Shown: positions 1-11,100 of the stretch, piece by piece | How positions within the stretch are numbered: position 1 is the stretch's first letter | Layout of the letters: each line of letters starts with the position of its first letter | Source: Cyanophora paradoxa | Lineage: Eukaryota > Glaucocystophyceae > Cyanophorales > Cyanophoraceae | Reading direction: 5' to 3' | NCBI GenBank assembly: GCA_004431415.1 | Contig: QPMI01000353.1 | Coordinates: 1 to 34,061, forward strand | DNA: 34,061 nt | Program-made: the position numbers and the translations under genes | Notes under the pieces: generated by a model | Told to the model about the DNA's origin: nothing | The model's database searches: none | Seen by the model: the letters and a program-made list of their open reading frames with translations, nothing else

Positions 1-330
1 CGTAATTACTTACATAGCTTTGACTCTTTTCGCAAATGCAATTTAGCTGAAAGTCAGTCGCTCTCCTCGCTTCAAGGCTTCTGCTTTTCTGTAGAGGAGT
101 CGAACTTCGGCTTTCTTGATCACGATCCAATGAACATGAGTTGGATCGTCAGAATGTACAACCAGCTGCTCCGCTCCTTCAGCGCTACTACTAGGTTAGG
201 GCACGTGTAATTATTATAACTCCAGCTTATAATATGATTGTACGCGAATGCTGCCGAGTTGCGCGCTGTACAGCCTGTACTCCGAGTTGCGTTACTGCGA
301 TATAGAGCTGCGAAAATCAAAACTTTCAAT
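1..330. other. No gene recognised
   Basis: This is a mixed-composition stretch without a convincing exon. The only longer ORF here is a short minus-strand reading frame with no recognisable feature. Confidence 0.5.
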
Positions 331-1322
331 TACTAGTGGCCCGGCCGCGTTTGTCGCGCCGGGGGTGCAAGGGGGGAATCGGGATCTAATGAAAGAGTAG
401 TAGTGGCACGAATATGCACGGGGCAGATGTAGATCGACCCCGGCCCAGCGCGCGCGGCAGGTTGAAGTAGTAAAGATAGACACAGAGCGGCCTCTGGCCC
501 GGCAAGGCTCGGAGCGACGATAGCTAACAGAAGCTGGATCCGTAACGACCGGAAAGCGGCGTGCAGCGGCGCGTCCGGAGGCAGTGCACGTGCCCAGGCC
601 GGGTGGCAGGCGGCGGGGGCGCACGCACGTGCACGCGGCGCAACACAGGGCGCACGCGGGGTGCCGAATGAGCGGACAAGCGCCACGTCGTGCGCAGGAC
701 ACGAACTATAGCTAGTCTGCTGTCCGCGGCCGGGTGCCGATCGCAACAAGAGCGCCGAGCGCCCGGCCCGGCCGGCGTGCGCGGTTCTGCAATATAAGCT
801 CGATATAAGCTCGATATAAGCGCAGCAAGAGAGTACGGTCTAGATCTGGCCGGCCGGGCGTGCTCGGCTGCGATCAGCGCTAGCTGCAGCGGCGCAGGCA
901 GCAACGCAAGCAGTTTCTAGGCGGAAATCTAGACGAGACGTTGTCAGGTAGAGAGAAGTGGTTCCATGCAGAACCGCGCAACGAAGAGCAAGGCGTACGC
1001 GGCGCACTGCAGCTGCGAGGAAGCGGAAATCTAGAGGAGACAGCTAGGGAGAACTGGTTCCATGCAGAACCGCGCAAGGAATTCGAAGACCGGAGTTAGA
1101 GAGAAGTTAGTTTTCCCCTCGAAAACCACGTTTTCCCCTCGAATTCGACGCTCGAAAGTCGAGAGCTGACCGGTTCACCGAGCCAATCGGATCGCGAATA
1201 ACCCACAATTTCGTTGCAAGCTGGCCCTCGAAAACGGCCTCATAGAAAACTTTTGGCTGAAGCGAGGGAACGGGATCCCCCGGAAGCAAGCCTTGAAGGG
1301 GGCCCCCTTCCCCCCTTGCAAT
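331..1322 (+). repeat. Left arm of ~1 kb inverted repeat
   Basis: The reverse complement of this segment matches 19573-20561 almost end to end. Landmarks shared in mirror order are the TACTAG end, the GTCGATCTACATCTGCCCC block, two internal copies of a GCGCGGTTCTGCATGGAACC unit, and the G/C-run TTGCAAGGGGGG end. One block, about 485-603 here against 20311-20405 in the other arm, is unrelated between the arms, so the arms have diverged by replacement as well as by point changes. A short run of ATATAAGCTCG repeats lies at 789-825. No ORF in it resembles a known protein. It could be a dispersed transposon family present twice, or the ends of a larger rearranged unit. Confidence 0.85.
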
Positions 1323-1574
1323 AAAAGCTACAATTGCAGCAGTGCAAGCGCGAAAAATCATAGAAACACACACACATATATATGCGCACTCTCGCGAAAA
1401 CGTATATATATATACGTACGCCCGCCGCTAATTCTCAACGGGGGGCAGGCGGGGATGGACTCCTGCGATGTACATGTGCGGTTAGATTCCGTGGCATGCG
1501 CAAAGCGGTGGATTCCGGTTAAATTTTGGCGATGCGGTGGAGTCCGGCCACGCTCGAAAATGAAAATAAACCAA

Positions 1575-1863
1575 TGGCACCGGCTGCGGGAGACGGTCGG
1601 GGCCGGCGGAGCAAAGTTGCTCCGGAAGTGTAGCGGCGAGGGCTCGCTGCGCGCGACCCCAGCGTCATGTTCATGATTAGCCGCGCGGCCGCCGGCGCAC
1701 AGGCACACCGAGCGGCGCTGGATTTTGCGCTTGCCCCGAGGCACGTGCACGGCGAGGGAGAGCGGCTCCTAACGGAGGCGATGTGGCCGGTGGCGAAAGC
1801 GGCCGCGGGGGATCCGGATCCGAAGCCGCTGAACGGATGGCCGAGGTGGCTCTGCGGGCTCAT
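1575..1863 (-). pseudogene. Truncated duplicate of the first two exons of the 2769-4514 gene
   Basis: The translation shares the start MSPQ, the block PAAAFA, the block VRSRSPSPC and the block GASAxSSAxRC with exon 1 of the 428-aa gene at 2769-4514. At the DNA level the second-exon part is also shared, including CGGCTGCGGGAGACGGTCGG and CAAAGTTGCTCCGGAAG. The copy lies in the same orientation. Downstream of the second-exon region the reading frame runs into unrelated sequence, and no equivalents of exons 3-8 follow, so it appears to be a 5' fragment left by a partial duplication. The putative start is preceded by CATGATCATGAG. It could still be an expressed truncated paralog, but nothing shows this. 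Confidence 0.7.
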
Positions 1864-2768
1864 GATCATGGCTGCGACGGCCACGCGTACGCGTACTCTA
1901 GATCTAGATCTGCAGCTCGCTGCTATTGTCGCCTAAGCCTGCGCTGCTGCGTTTGAGCTCGCGGCACGTACTCTGGACGTCGACGGTCTACTATTACTGG
2001 CGGTTTGCAAGGCTGCGGCCTGCGGGTGCCAGGATTGCAGGGCTGCAAGACTGACGTCGACAGCGGCTGCTGCAGCTGATGGCTGCTGATCCTGAGCGCG
2101 CGGCGGTGAGCGCTGCTCCGCTAGCGCTCTACCCCGCCGGGGCCGCCCCCGCCGCCCCGCCGCCCGCCCGGGGTTCAACGTCAAGACCACGCGTGACCTG
2201 ACGACGGCTCCGATGACTGCGACGCGGCGATGCCGTGATGCTTCGAGCCCTCGAGCTCCGATGACGGTGACGCGCGAGTTTTCAAGTTGCATGATCAAGT
2301 TTCGAAGCTGCGCATGCGCGTGGCTGCGCCGTGGCATGCGCGGCGCGTGCACACTTCAAAATGTCATGATCATTGGATGCTTCGAAAATTGAAAGCGAAC
2401 TGTGATTTGGCGACTAACTGAATCGACGAAGGAAAGGCAATAATGCAGCCATTGCAGATTTACAGCACACTACGCCGGGCCGGGCCCACTGGTGGGTCCC
2501 GGCCGAGATCTTGATCTAGACACAGAATCTGCAGCGCGAGCTGGGTGAAAATAAAGGTGAAACGATATACTAACTGCCTCTGACTGAGAAAAAGAGAAAA
2601 GCGAGCTGGACGACATGATAGACTGCGTCTGACTGCATTTAAATTAATTTTTGCAACGTAGCTATTTGTAAAGAGTTAACGATTTATTCCGAAGTTCCTT
2701 TCGAGCGCTTTTGCGCCCAGAAAGCAACGCCAGCTCGAACGCCCGGTCGTGGAACCGACAGGAAAGGT
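1864..2768. other. Intergenic, palindrome-rich
   Basis: No exon is supported. The stretch contains AGATCTAGATCT at about 1900, several CTGCAG/CTGCAGC repeats, a GC-rich block at 2130-2175, and an imperfect palindrome GCCGGGCCGGGCCCACTGGTGGGTCCCGGCC-type structure around 2473-2505. The part from 2380 to 2760 is AT-richer and probably forms the 3' flank of the neighbouring minus-strand gene. Confidence 0.5.
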
Positions 2769-4514
2769 CTACATATGACTGTAGTCGGCATGCGAGGCGG
2801 CGCCGGCCGCGTCCCCGCCGGCAGCGGCGGCGCGGATCCCCCGCTCCGACTTGTGCGTCTCCGGCTCGTCCACCTCGACGTAGTCGATGAAGGTCTGGAG
2901 GTTGTGGAGCGCCTTCTCCGCCGCGGGGCTCAGGTGCGCGTGCGGGTGCGCTACGCAGTCCGGCACGTGCAGGCCCCCTGCAGGCGCCGCCCGTTGGGAA
3001 TTAGTTTCGCGGCCCGGCCGGCCCGCGCGCGGCCGCGGACGCCGGCCCCGCCGCCGCGCGCACCGAACGGCTGGATGTGGGCGGCACAGTGCGCGTGAGT
3101 GTGCGCGCCGATGCCGACGGCGTGCGCCGCAGCGGCCGCCGCGTGCTGCAGGGGCTCCGCCAGGTGCGCCAGCGCTGTTTCACGCCGAAGCGACTCAGCC
3201 GCCTGGAGGAGCGGTGAATGGGGGCGGCTGCGCACCGGAGGCGGCCGCGCTGCCGACGCTGGCGGCCTCCGCCGCGACCATGTGCACCAGGGTGGGGTCG
3301 AGGGCCTGGGGAGGGCTCAGAGGGCGCAAGGAGCTGCGACGGGGCAGCGGCCGCGGGCACCTGAGCGAACTCGACGCCAGAGCTCACTTGCTTCATTGCG
3401 CAGACCGCGACCTGACGCCCCGGGGGTCGGCGGAGCCCCGGCCGGTCGGGCGGAGGAGCTGGCGGCACCTGGATGTAGGGCAGAGCGGTCAGGGCGCCGG
3501 CGAGGACGGCCGTGGCCATGCCGCGGGACGGGTCCGTCAGGGCGGCGGCGGCGGCGGCGGGCTCGGGATCGGAGGCGGGCTCGTTGTCGGAGGGGAGGAG
3601 CGGGGCGGCGGCGGCGACGTGGTTGTGGCGGTGGCCGCCGCCGCATCCGGCGGAGGCGGCGCCGTCGTCGGCCGCGCCGTCGTCGGCGAGCAGAGCGTCG
3701 TCGAGGCTCGAGCGGCGCTCGCGGCGGGCGGCCGCGGGCGGCTCGAGGCTCAGCGGGGGCGTGCAGCGGAGGACGGGGGCAGAGTCTTTCCGCGACCCGA
3801 ATGGAGCCGAAAGTTCCGGTTCGGAACCCAAGCGGCGCTGCAGGCAGTTGAGGGGGACCGAGAGGCTGCGCGAATGTGAGCCGAAAGTGCCAAAAATTGC
3901 GAATTTCAAAGAAATGGCGGGGCGCACATGTCGGAGAGGCCCTCGAGGGAGCGGGAGCGCGTCATTCCCGAGGAGGGCGCCTCCGGGGCCAGAGAGGCGG
4001 CGCAGGCCGCGGCCGGGCGCGTGGGGCGCGGCGCCACGAGCCGCGTCGGGGCGGCGCCGTCGTCCGTTGTAAAGCCGATTCCGAAGGCCGCGGGGATAGG
4101 CGACGGAGTCCTGTGCGGTGCGATGCGCTCAGTGACGTGAGCGCTCATGATCATGGAGACATGTCAAGTCCGGGTTTAGGCCTCGGCGGCGCCGCACCGG
4201 CTGCGGGAGACGGTCGGAACTGGAGGCGCAAAGTTGCTCCGGAAGCGCAGCGGCGAGGGCTCGCTGCGCAGGGGCACAGCGTCGACGTCAGCGGCCGCGG
4301 CCGCGTGGGCGCGCGCGTGCGGCCGCGGGTCACACCGAGAGGCGCTGGACCTGGCGCTCGCGCCGATGCACGGCGAGGGCGAGCGGCTCCGCACGGACGA
4401 GCCGCCGGCGAATGGGCTCACGGCAAAAGCGGCCGCGGGGGAGCTGCCGCTGCCGCTGGAGCCGGCGGAGGCGCGGCCGAAGAGCGACAGCGTCTCTTTG
4501 ATCTGCGGGCTCAT
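2769..4514 (-). CDS. Eight-exon gene, 428-aa protein of unknown function
   Basis: Eight minus-strand exons join in phase to one 428-codon frame: 4514-4336, 4263-4198, 4143-3928, 3865-3469, 3411-3388, 3305-3249, 3202-3064 and 2977-2769. Introns are GT-AG, mostly GTGYG...GCAG, except the sixth, which needs a GC donor. The start ATG (MSPQIKETLSLFG) is the first in an open frame, and the stop is TAG at 2769-2771. The first ~130 residues are low complexity with repeated RSRS/SPSP phospho-site-like motifs (VRSRSPSP, TRSRSLEGLSD). Then come an acidic region, a histidine patch GGGHRHNHV, an alpha-helical alanine-rich part (HMVAAEAASVG, AESLRRETALAHLAEPL), a second His/Cys patch (GAHTHAHCAAH) and a C-terminal segment ALHNLQTFIDYVEVDEPETH. 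I do not recognise the family. The His-rich patches could bind metal, but this is a guess. The exon-3 acceptor lies directly after TGATCATGAG. A 5' fragment is duplicated at 1575-1863. Confidence 0.72.
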
Positions 4515-5559
4515 CGCTGCTGCTTGCGTTGTTTGCGATGCTGGCTAGGCCTGCTGTGCGCAAAAGGAATCGAATTCAGCCGCGCGCGCGGCCGACGTAT
4601 ACGTACAGGCTCGAACTCACGACGGCGCGCTCTCAGGCTTAAGCTTGCGCGGACTCCGGGATCGCTAAGTTTAGACGGTCTCTTGTCTGCAGCTCTCTAA
4701 ATGCGCTCTAGATCTGTCTGCAGGTGGGCGAACTGCCGAAGCTGAAAATGTGCGCCAAGGCTCTGAGCTCCAGCACGCGCGCCGGTGCCACGTGTCTTCT
4801 ACCGGTACCGGTCGCAGCACGCGTGCGCCTTCCGCGCTCGCCAGCTGTGAGCCTTCAGACTGCTCCGAGCCTGCTCGATCCGAGCCTCCGACGTCGACCC
4901 GGCGAGCGGGGGTCGACGTCAAGCTCACAGCGGTGGCAGGACGGGTACCGCCTCGAAATTGTCAACCTCGAGTTTCGAAGGGAGAAACTATCATGTGAAG
5001 ACGGCAAAAAATGACGGTTCATCGGATCGTCACGGCGTCACCGCCCTCACAGCGTCCGGCCGGGCGGCAGAGCGGCCAGAGCCTGCCGCGGAGGAGCGCT
5101 GCACCTGCGCATGCCGCGCGCAGGATGCGCATGCGTAGCTATAGCTATAGGCTGCGTAGCGCACTGCAGCAGGCAGCGCAGGACGCCGCGCCGCGCGCAG
5201 GCAGCGCAGGGCGCCGCGCCGCGAGTGGGTAGCTATAGCTACGGTTTCCGTAGCTCTACGTACGTATACTAGGCTCGAGCTCAGCGGCTAGCACGCGCCG
5301 GCAGGAGCGCCAACTTCAAGCTTAGGTTGTGCCGCTGTACAACTGCAGCACGGACTCTAGATCTGAAAAGCTGGCACGCGTGCACGCCTGGCTAGCACTA
5401 GCTATAGCTGCGGCAGCTGTCGCAGTGCGCATGCATATGCCGCAGTGCAGACCGACCCGCTGGGGCCAGCTAGTGCTCGAGCACCGCCAGCTGTACATAT
5501 ACATCTAGATCTCGGCCCGGCCCCTGATCGGGAGGGCGCGCGGGGCGGGGCGGGCGTGC
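4515..5559. other. Intergenic with short tandem and palindromic repeats
   Basis: No exon is supported. Visible items are TAGCTATAGCTATAGGC at 5136-5152 with a second copy near 5230, a two-copy tandem repeat of GGCAGCGCAGG-CGCCGCGCCGCG at about 5172-5224, TCTAGATCT words at 4706, 5352 and 5502, and a GTCGACC/GGTCGAC palindrome near 4895-4920. It lies between divergently oriented coding pieces, so it may contain promoter DNA for either side. Confidence 0.5.
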
Positions 5560-6170
5560 AAGACCGGCTGCTGATCATGAACGCGCTGAACATTGCCTCC
5601 CTCGCCGTCAACCTCTTCACCGTCTACTGTCCGCGCCACCCCGCCCCGCCCCGCCCCGCCCCGCCCCGCCCCCGTGGCCTCCGGCTGCAGACCCGACCCG
5701 CCCGCCCCCGCCCCGGCCGCGCAGGCGGCCGCGGGATGCTCTACCGCACGACAGCGCCCGCCGCCGCCAGCGTGCGCCCTCCCCGCCCCGCCCCGCCCCG
5801 TGCGGCCGACGCGCGGGCAGGAGACGGGGGTGACGGCGCTGGCGGTGCTCTTCGCCGTCGCCGTCCTCTTCCGCGCCGTCCTCCTCCTCGCCTTCAAGAA
5901 GGCCCGCGACCGCCTCCTCGACTCGCGCCTCGTCCGCTTGCTCGCTGATGCGCGACCGCGAGCAGATCCCGTTCGTGAACAGGTACGGGCCGCTGAAGAA
6001 GGCGCTGCGCTACGTATACACGAGCCACAAGGAGGGGCACTTCGCCGAGCTGCGGCGCTAGCGGCGACCGGCCGGGCTCAGGCGATGCGACGCACGCGTC
6101 CGCCGGGTCCGCGGCTGACGCCCGCGCCTCCGACAGGCGCTCTCGCGCGTGGCGGAGCTCAACGCCAAGG
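5560..6170 (+). pseudogene. Fragment of a multi-pass membrane protein
   Basis: Plus-strand pieces encode a membrane-like segment IMNALNIASLAVNLFTVYC (about 5572-5628), then after a C-rich gap a strongly hydrophobic helix VTALAVLFAVAVLFRAVLLL followed by FKKARDRLLDSRLVRLLA (about 5828-5945). A one-base frame change then leads to REQIPFVNRYGPLKKALRYV and TSHKEGHFAELRR, ending at TAG near 6060. A last piece, ALSRVAELNAK (6137-6169), is bounded by CAG and by a good GC donor GCGAGT. The order hydrophobic helix, helix, basic loop, then Y-G-P-L and coiled tail resembles the C-terminal part of large multi-pass membrane proteins in algal genomes (from general familiarity, not a database hit). The frame change and the in-frame stop suggest decay. 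The matching upstream half seems to lie inverted at 6945-7558. Confidence 0.45.
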
Positions 6171-6944
6171 CGAGTCGACGTTGCCTGACGATTGCGAATT
6201 CGGCTGCATTTGCGGCGTGGGTCGCTCATGATCATGGGGGTCGCTCACTCTCGGGTCGGAGAAGGGCCCGCGGCCACAGGGGCCGGGACGGCGGCGGGTG
6301 GAAGGGGAGCATGCACTGGCCCCGCGTGGGACGACCTCAGCGTGCACGACCTGGCGGCGACGCCGTCGTAGCAATTGATTGCGACGATCGAGATGCGGGG
6401 GCGGGCCGGCGGAGCCTGGGATCCCGTCCCGCCAGCGCGCAGCGGCCTGGGATCCCGTCCCGCGACGCGCTCGGGGTTCCAGATTGAGAGCATGCGCAGT
6501 TGCAGCCAGCCCAGCGGCCGGCACCAGCGGCGGCGGCGGCGGCGGGTGCGCGCGGCCTCGAGGGGCCCCGGGCCGGCCCTGCCGCGCCCCGCACGTCGTG
6601 AACGCGTAGACTGCCCCCCCCCCCCCCCCCCCCCCGGGTCCCCGCTCCTCCCCCCCCCCCGGCCCGCCCGCCCCCCGCGGCGCACCTGGCTAGGGGCCTC
6701 CTTTTGAGATCAGCGTTCGGCTGCGGCGCTCGGCGCTCAGCGGTCGGCGGTATCGCTGCAGGTCATTACGTTGAATTCGATTGATCATGACACAGTGACA
6801 TTTCGCATATCGGCGAAGGGAGTACTAGTGGAACATGTACACGTACAATAACAACTATATTGGGACGGCAATCATGATCATGAAGGGATCCGGATCCGGA
6901 ATGGAACTATAGAAATTGGGGAAGGCAATCGGAAGGAGGGGGGG
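6171..6944. other. Repeat-rich gap with poly-C run
   Basis: No gene is certain. A plus-strand frame from the ATG at about 6233 to a TAG at 6369-6371 ends in WDDLSVHDLAATPS and could be a terminal exon, but nothing confirms it. GCCTGGGATCCCGTCCCGC occurs twice (about 6415-6433 and 6448-6466). A run of 22 C occupies 6614-6635. CATGATCATGAGC lies at 6227 (minus reading), and GGATCCGGATCCGG lies at 6887-6900. Confidence 0.45.
6614..6635 (+). repeat. Poly-C homopolymer run (22)
   Basis: This is an uninterrupted C tract followed by further C-rich sequence. Similar runs occur at 20974-20997 and 21040-21064, and as G runs inside introns at 14757 and 32132. Exact length is unreliable in any assembly. 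Confidence 0.9.
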
Positions 6945-7558
6945 CCAGAGCGCTCGAGTTTAAGGTGCCGGGCTCGGGGCGATCGCGCGACCGCTCGCTC
7001 ACTCGCTCGCCTGGAAGGGCAGCACGTAGAGGTCCACGCAGGCGTCTGAGTCGAGTGACTCGATTCCCCTTGCAGTCAGCCACTGAGCTGCTGCGGCTGC
7101 GGGGCGCGGGGCGCGGGCGCGCACTGAGGACGAAGAAGCTGAAGGCAAGGGTGACAAGGGCGAGCTCGCCGGGCACGTGCATGCGCAGGTCCGTCATGAA
7201 CATGAACACGCCTCACAGAAGTAGGCGGGGCGGCGGTAGCACTCGAAGATGAACGAGTACCGGAGGCAGCACCGGGAGCTGCGCTGCAGCTGGCCAGCGC
7301 CCCGCCCCGCCCCCGCCGCAGGATCCGCATCCACAGCAGCGGGAACCCCACGACGACGACCGCGATGCCTGCAGGGTCGCAATCGCGACCGACAGGCCTT
7401 AGGCTCCGCTGCGAAAGGAGGAAGGGCTCGAGCGCACGCACCGGGGAGGCCGAGGGCGACGAGCCAGGCGACGTGCCCCGCCGAGAAGTAGGCCGTGCCC
7501 TTGCGAGGGGCGAGCGAGTCGCTCGGACACGGACAGACTCTAGATCTGAGATCTAGAT
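6945..7558 (-). CDS. Partial multi-pass membrane protein exons
   Basis: Reading down the minus strand, an exon ending at 7442 encodes FSAGHVAWLVALGLPG. A clean intron (GTGCGTGCG...CCCTGCAG) joins it in phase to an exon starting at 7368 that continues the same helix as IAVVVVGFPLLWMRILRR. Next come RYSFIFECYRRPAYF (about 7262-7220), then ELALVTLAFSFFVLS (about 7170-7122) and DACVDLYVLPFQ (about 7045-7010), the last followed by a possible GC donor. The pattern membrane helix, basic stop-transfer, aromatic FxFxxYRxxAYF loop, then another helix resembles the C-terminal channel-like region of large multi-pass surface proteins seen in algae. I have no name for it. The 5' part is missing: nothing similar is seen at 7560-8174. 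Exon borders after 7368 are approximate. Confidence 0.5.
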
Positions 7559-8174
7559 GCTCGCCCATTCCGGTGCGCCTCTTCTGTCTTTTTCGGGAAT
7601 TTTTCTTTCTCGAAACCTGCATTCGCGAGCCGTCGCGGCTTGCAAATGGAGCTGGGATGTAAATCCAATTCGTCGGCTTGAATGGAAGCCAGTTTCGGTG
7701 CAGCCGTCCATTGGGATTTCAATCCCGGCTCCAAGCCGACAAAGCGCCATCTCCTGCTTCAGCCTTGCATGCGCGAGGTGCGCTTGGAACTAGTCTGGGA
7801 TGAAGTTCATGTGCCTCATCTTTTCCGAATGAAGCCGAGTGCAGAGTCTCCTCCCTCCAATTCATTTCTGTACATGTGTTTGTGCCCGAAAACGTGCGAT
7901 ACAGGCAAAATGAGGCCGATTTTCGGGATCCCAGAGGCCAGAAATGGGGTAGTAGGTCGACGCTTTTGTATTTGTTTTTGATGGCGGCGGCAAACTATGC
8001 CAGCTGCACTGCCACTGCCACTGCAGCTGTTCGATGATATATCGACGCGCGCAGGAAGAGAAGCGCACTGGAAGAGAAGCGCATACCTAGCACTCGCCGC
8101 CGTGCACGGAAGCATTCTGGGTCTCGCTAAATCTAACGTTAACCGTTGCAATCCGATCTACCCGTACGCGGCGC
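7559..8174. other. Intergenic between two minus-strand genes
   Basis: No exon is supported. The sequence is of moderate GC and lacks the short palindromic repeats common elsewhere. It probably holds the 3' flank of the surface-protein gene above it and any promoter for the partial membrane gene below. Confidence 0.45.
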
Positions 8175-11100
8175 TTAGAATTCGAGCAAGGCAAACAGCA
8201 TGGCCCCCGTCGCCACTGCGAGGCTGAAAAAAACGCCAATAAATCCATGCAGCTGCGAAAGCGGACGGTCGTCAGCATCTGCAAATCAGATGTTGTCATT
8301 CAAGAGGTCTTAGTTTTAATTCGGCGCACCTTGCGGCTTTTCGTGCTCGCATTCAGAAGAGGCATCAAAGGCGGGTTCGATGTCACGCTCTCCGGGGTCC
8401 AACGGAAAGACTGAGTGCAATGCGAATTCGAATTTGAATTGTTTGCAGTCAGATGCAGCCGCAGCGCTGCGGCGCGTCTACCTATGCGCAATAAATGCGT
8501 GCCGGTTCCGCGAACCTTTTTGATTACAATCGGAGCGGCGACGTTGGGTTGCTCAATTCGAATGTTGTACTGCTCCGATCTCGGTTAATTCGAGTCAAGC
8601 GAAAACGTCTGCTACTGCAATATGCGCTTGACCAGAACGCACGTCCTGACCGACGATTTGCAAGGTGCTGCGCCGCCTCGAGCTCGAATTCAAGAAAGGC
8701 GGAGAAGCTGCGTAGGCGAATGCGTGCATAGTGAGCTCGCGATCGAGAGAAATGAAATGCGAACTCTAAATACAAGTGTATATATAACACAAAAGAGCTT
8801 CAATTGGACTAAAGAAGCTTTTTTGTCATGCTTATTAACATGAACAAGTTCAAATGCTGCGCACTAAATTGCAGGACAGTCAGGCCGGTGAACGGGGCAG
8901 CGGTTGCGTTGTATATCACCACATCCGATGCTTTCTTCTTGAATGTATTACCTTCATCTGTTATGTAAACTTGAACCTGCTGTCCGGGCTGCCGCAGTGC
9001 GAGTACGTATACGTATTCAACAGCCAAGTTCGGGCATCGAATGGAACGTTAACGGCTGCGTCGATGGACGTTGAGAACATTCACCTGAAGGATGCCATGC
9101 ACGGGGATGATCTTTGTTTCGAATTTTGTCTGGCAAAGAAGAATGCAGTAAGAACAAAGCAGTGTCATGAGCCGAACGCGTATTAAATACAGCAGTGCAA
9201 GACGAAGATCGCACTTGTGGCACGGAGACGAAGGAAACAGGAAGGGTAACCGTGTAAACTTTCGTGCCATCCAGCTCCTGCGCAAACGAATGAGTTTAAA
9301 CCAACTTCACATATACGAAGCAGCCGGACGGGTGGACACAGACCATTTCCGCTTTGAAATCTTGAACCGTAAACTGCTCTAGTTTTAATTTCGCGAACCA
9401 AGATTATACACAAAGGAACTGTCGAGATCTAGAGTGCTCGCCGTGGTTGATCCAACAATAACCTCAATGGTTGTGCCGGAGGCTCCGCCGGTTGCGATTG
9501 CAATGAATGCCTGTAACGAAGTCGCGAAATATTCGCGCAAAGCCATATGCATTCATTCGAACCGGAGGAGGAAGCTCGGGGGTCAGGACCGCAGGGGACG
9601 CGTACGGTGTCGGTGCAGTCGCCGCCTGCACACAATCGCGGGCGACAAAATTAAACCAGTGATCACGATTAGAATAGAACAATTGACTAGGAGACGCGAT
9701 TGCGCCGCGGCGAATATTATATTAAAGTTCGTTCACTATTCAGTTTATAGAACGAAAAGTATGGAAACGGGACCTGGCTTGGAGACGGAGAGGACGACGC
9801 AGACGGACTCGGAGTCGCCGTCGCGGATGCGTGATCATGAGCCGCGGGGGTCGGCGTCGCGAACGGGGATGGGCCGGCGCTCGGTGTCGGGCTGTGAAAT
9901 CAAAGTTAATCATGAGATGTACATGCTTTCGTGCCATTAATATTCCGATAAATGGAATCATCGCGATCAGACCTCGGGCTGGCGCTGGCCTCGGGAAGAG
10001 GCGACGGCGATGGCGACGAAGTCGCTAAAGGCGAGGGCGAGGGCGAGGACGACGGCGAAGGGGACGGCGAAGGCGTCGGGATGCAGCTCGCTGGTCGCTC
10101 ATGATCATGATCAGGGCTTAATCGAGATCGGACAACTTAATAATTATTGATGTTGGCAGCCGTGGGCAAGTGTGACGCACTGACTGATATGGATGTGTTG
10201 AACCCTATAAAGGTGCCGGCAGTTCTCGTTTCGCCCGCACCTCCAGAATCAGCCATGAAAGTGATCAGATATTCTTTAGCGCCTTCTCCATCCGACGGGT
10301 CGAAGGGATCAACAGGGAGAGTGGGGAGGTACACCCCCGTCCCCAGTCCTGTGAACGCTCCATAGCGGAAGCCGCTCGCGGAATATGTGGTGTTGCTGGC
10401 CGGCTGCAGGGCCTTTGCCGGGTTGGTGCCTCGAAGATTCGGCCTGATTTTAAAAATCTGCTCGAATATTAATTCGAAAGCGCAGTTCATGTTCATGATC
10501 GGACATGTTCATGATTTAGCAAGACATCGAAACAATGCACACATGGAGCAGATCGGCGTTTTCTTGAATGTTCAGCGCTGTGAGGGATAAGGATAGATTT
10601 CCATCTAAACAGGCAGGACCGAGCTTGATGTGCCTGATCGTGGCATAAGCTTCCGGACAAGACACGCAGCTCCGAAGCTAAAGCTTAAGCTCAAGCTTCA
10701 TGATGCGGCACTCTATGCATATGAGACGTTCGTGACCGACCAAACACGGAGGAGGCAATCTGAGTACAGAAGATTTCTGCCGATGCTGGTTGAGCTCGCG
10801 ATGAAATCGACGAGCGAAGCCGCTGTTGTAGGCATTCCGGGGCTGACGAGCACTTCAGTCGACCCGAATCCCGCCCCTGATCCCGATCATGCGGTGAGAT
10901 GAACTTAACCATGAGGTCTGGAAATGCAGTCTCTTGCGCAACGCATATGCAACATATATACTTCGGGCGCAATCTTCTAATTATAATCACGTATTCATAC
11001 GCGAAAATATTGCTCGCTCGGAATTTGCGGTTTCGAGCACCTCCACTGACAGTAGACGGAGTGAAATAGGATCCATCCGCCTCGCAGTTGTGCAGCGCCA

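Noticed and set aside
2887-3879. 330-codon plus-strand ORF
   Set aside because: It lies opposite the phase-consistent exons of the minus-strand gene and is Gly/Arg-rich in the way expected from reverse reading of GC-rich coding DNA.
5593-6231. 212-codon plus-strand ORF as an intact protein
   Set aside because: Only part of it is membrane-like; the conserved-looking continuation is in another frame, so the ORF as a whole is not the product.
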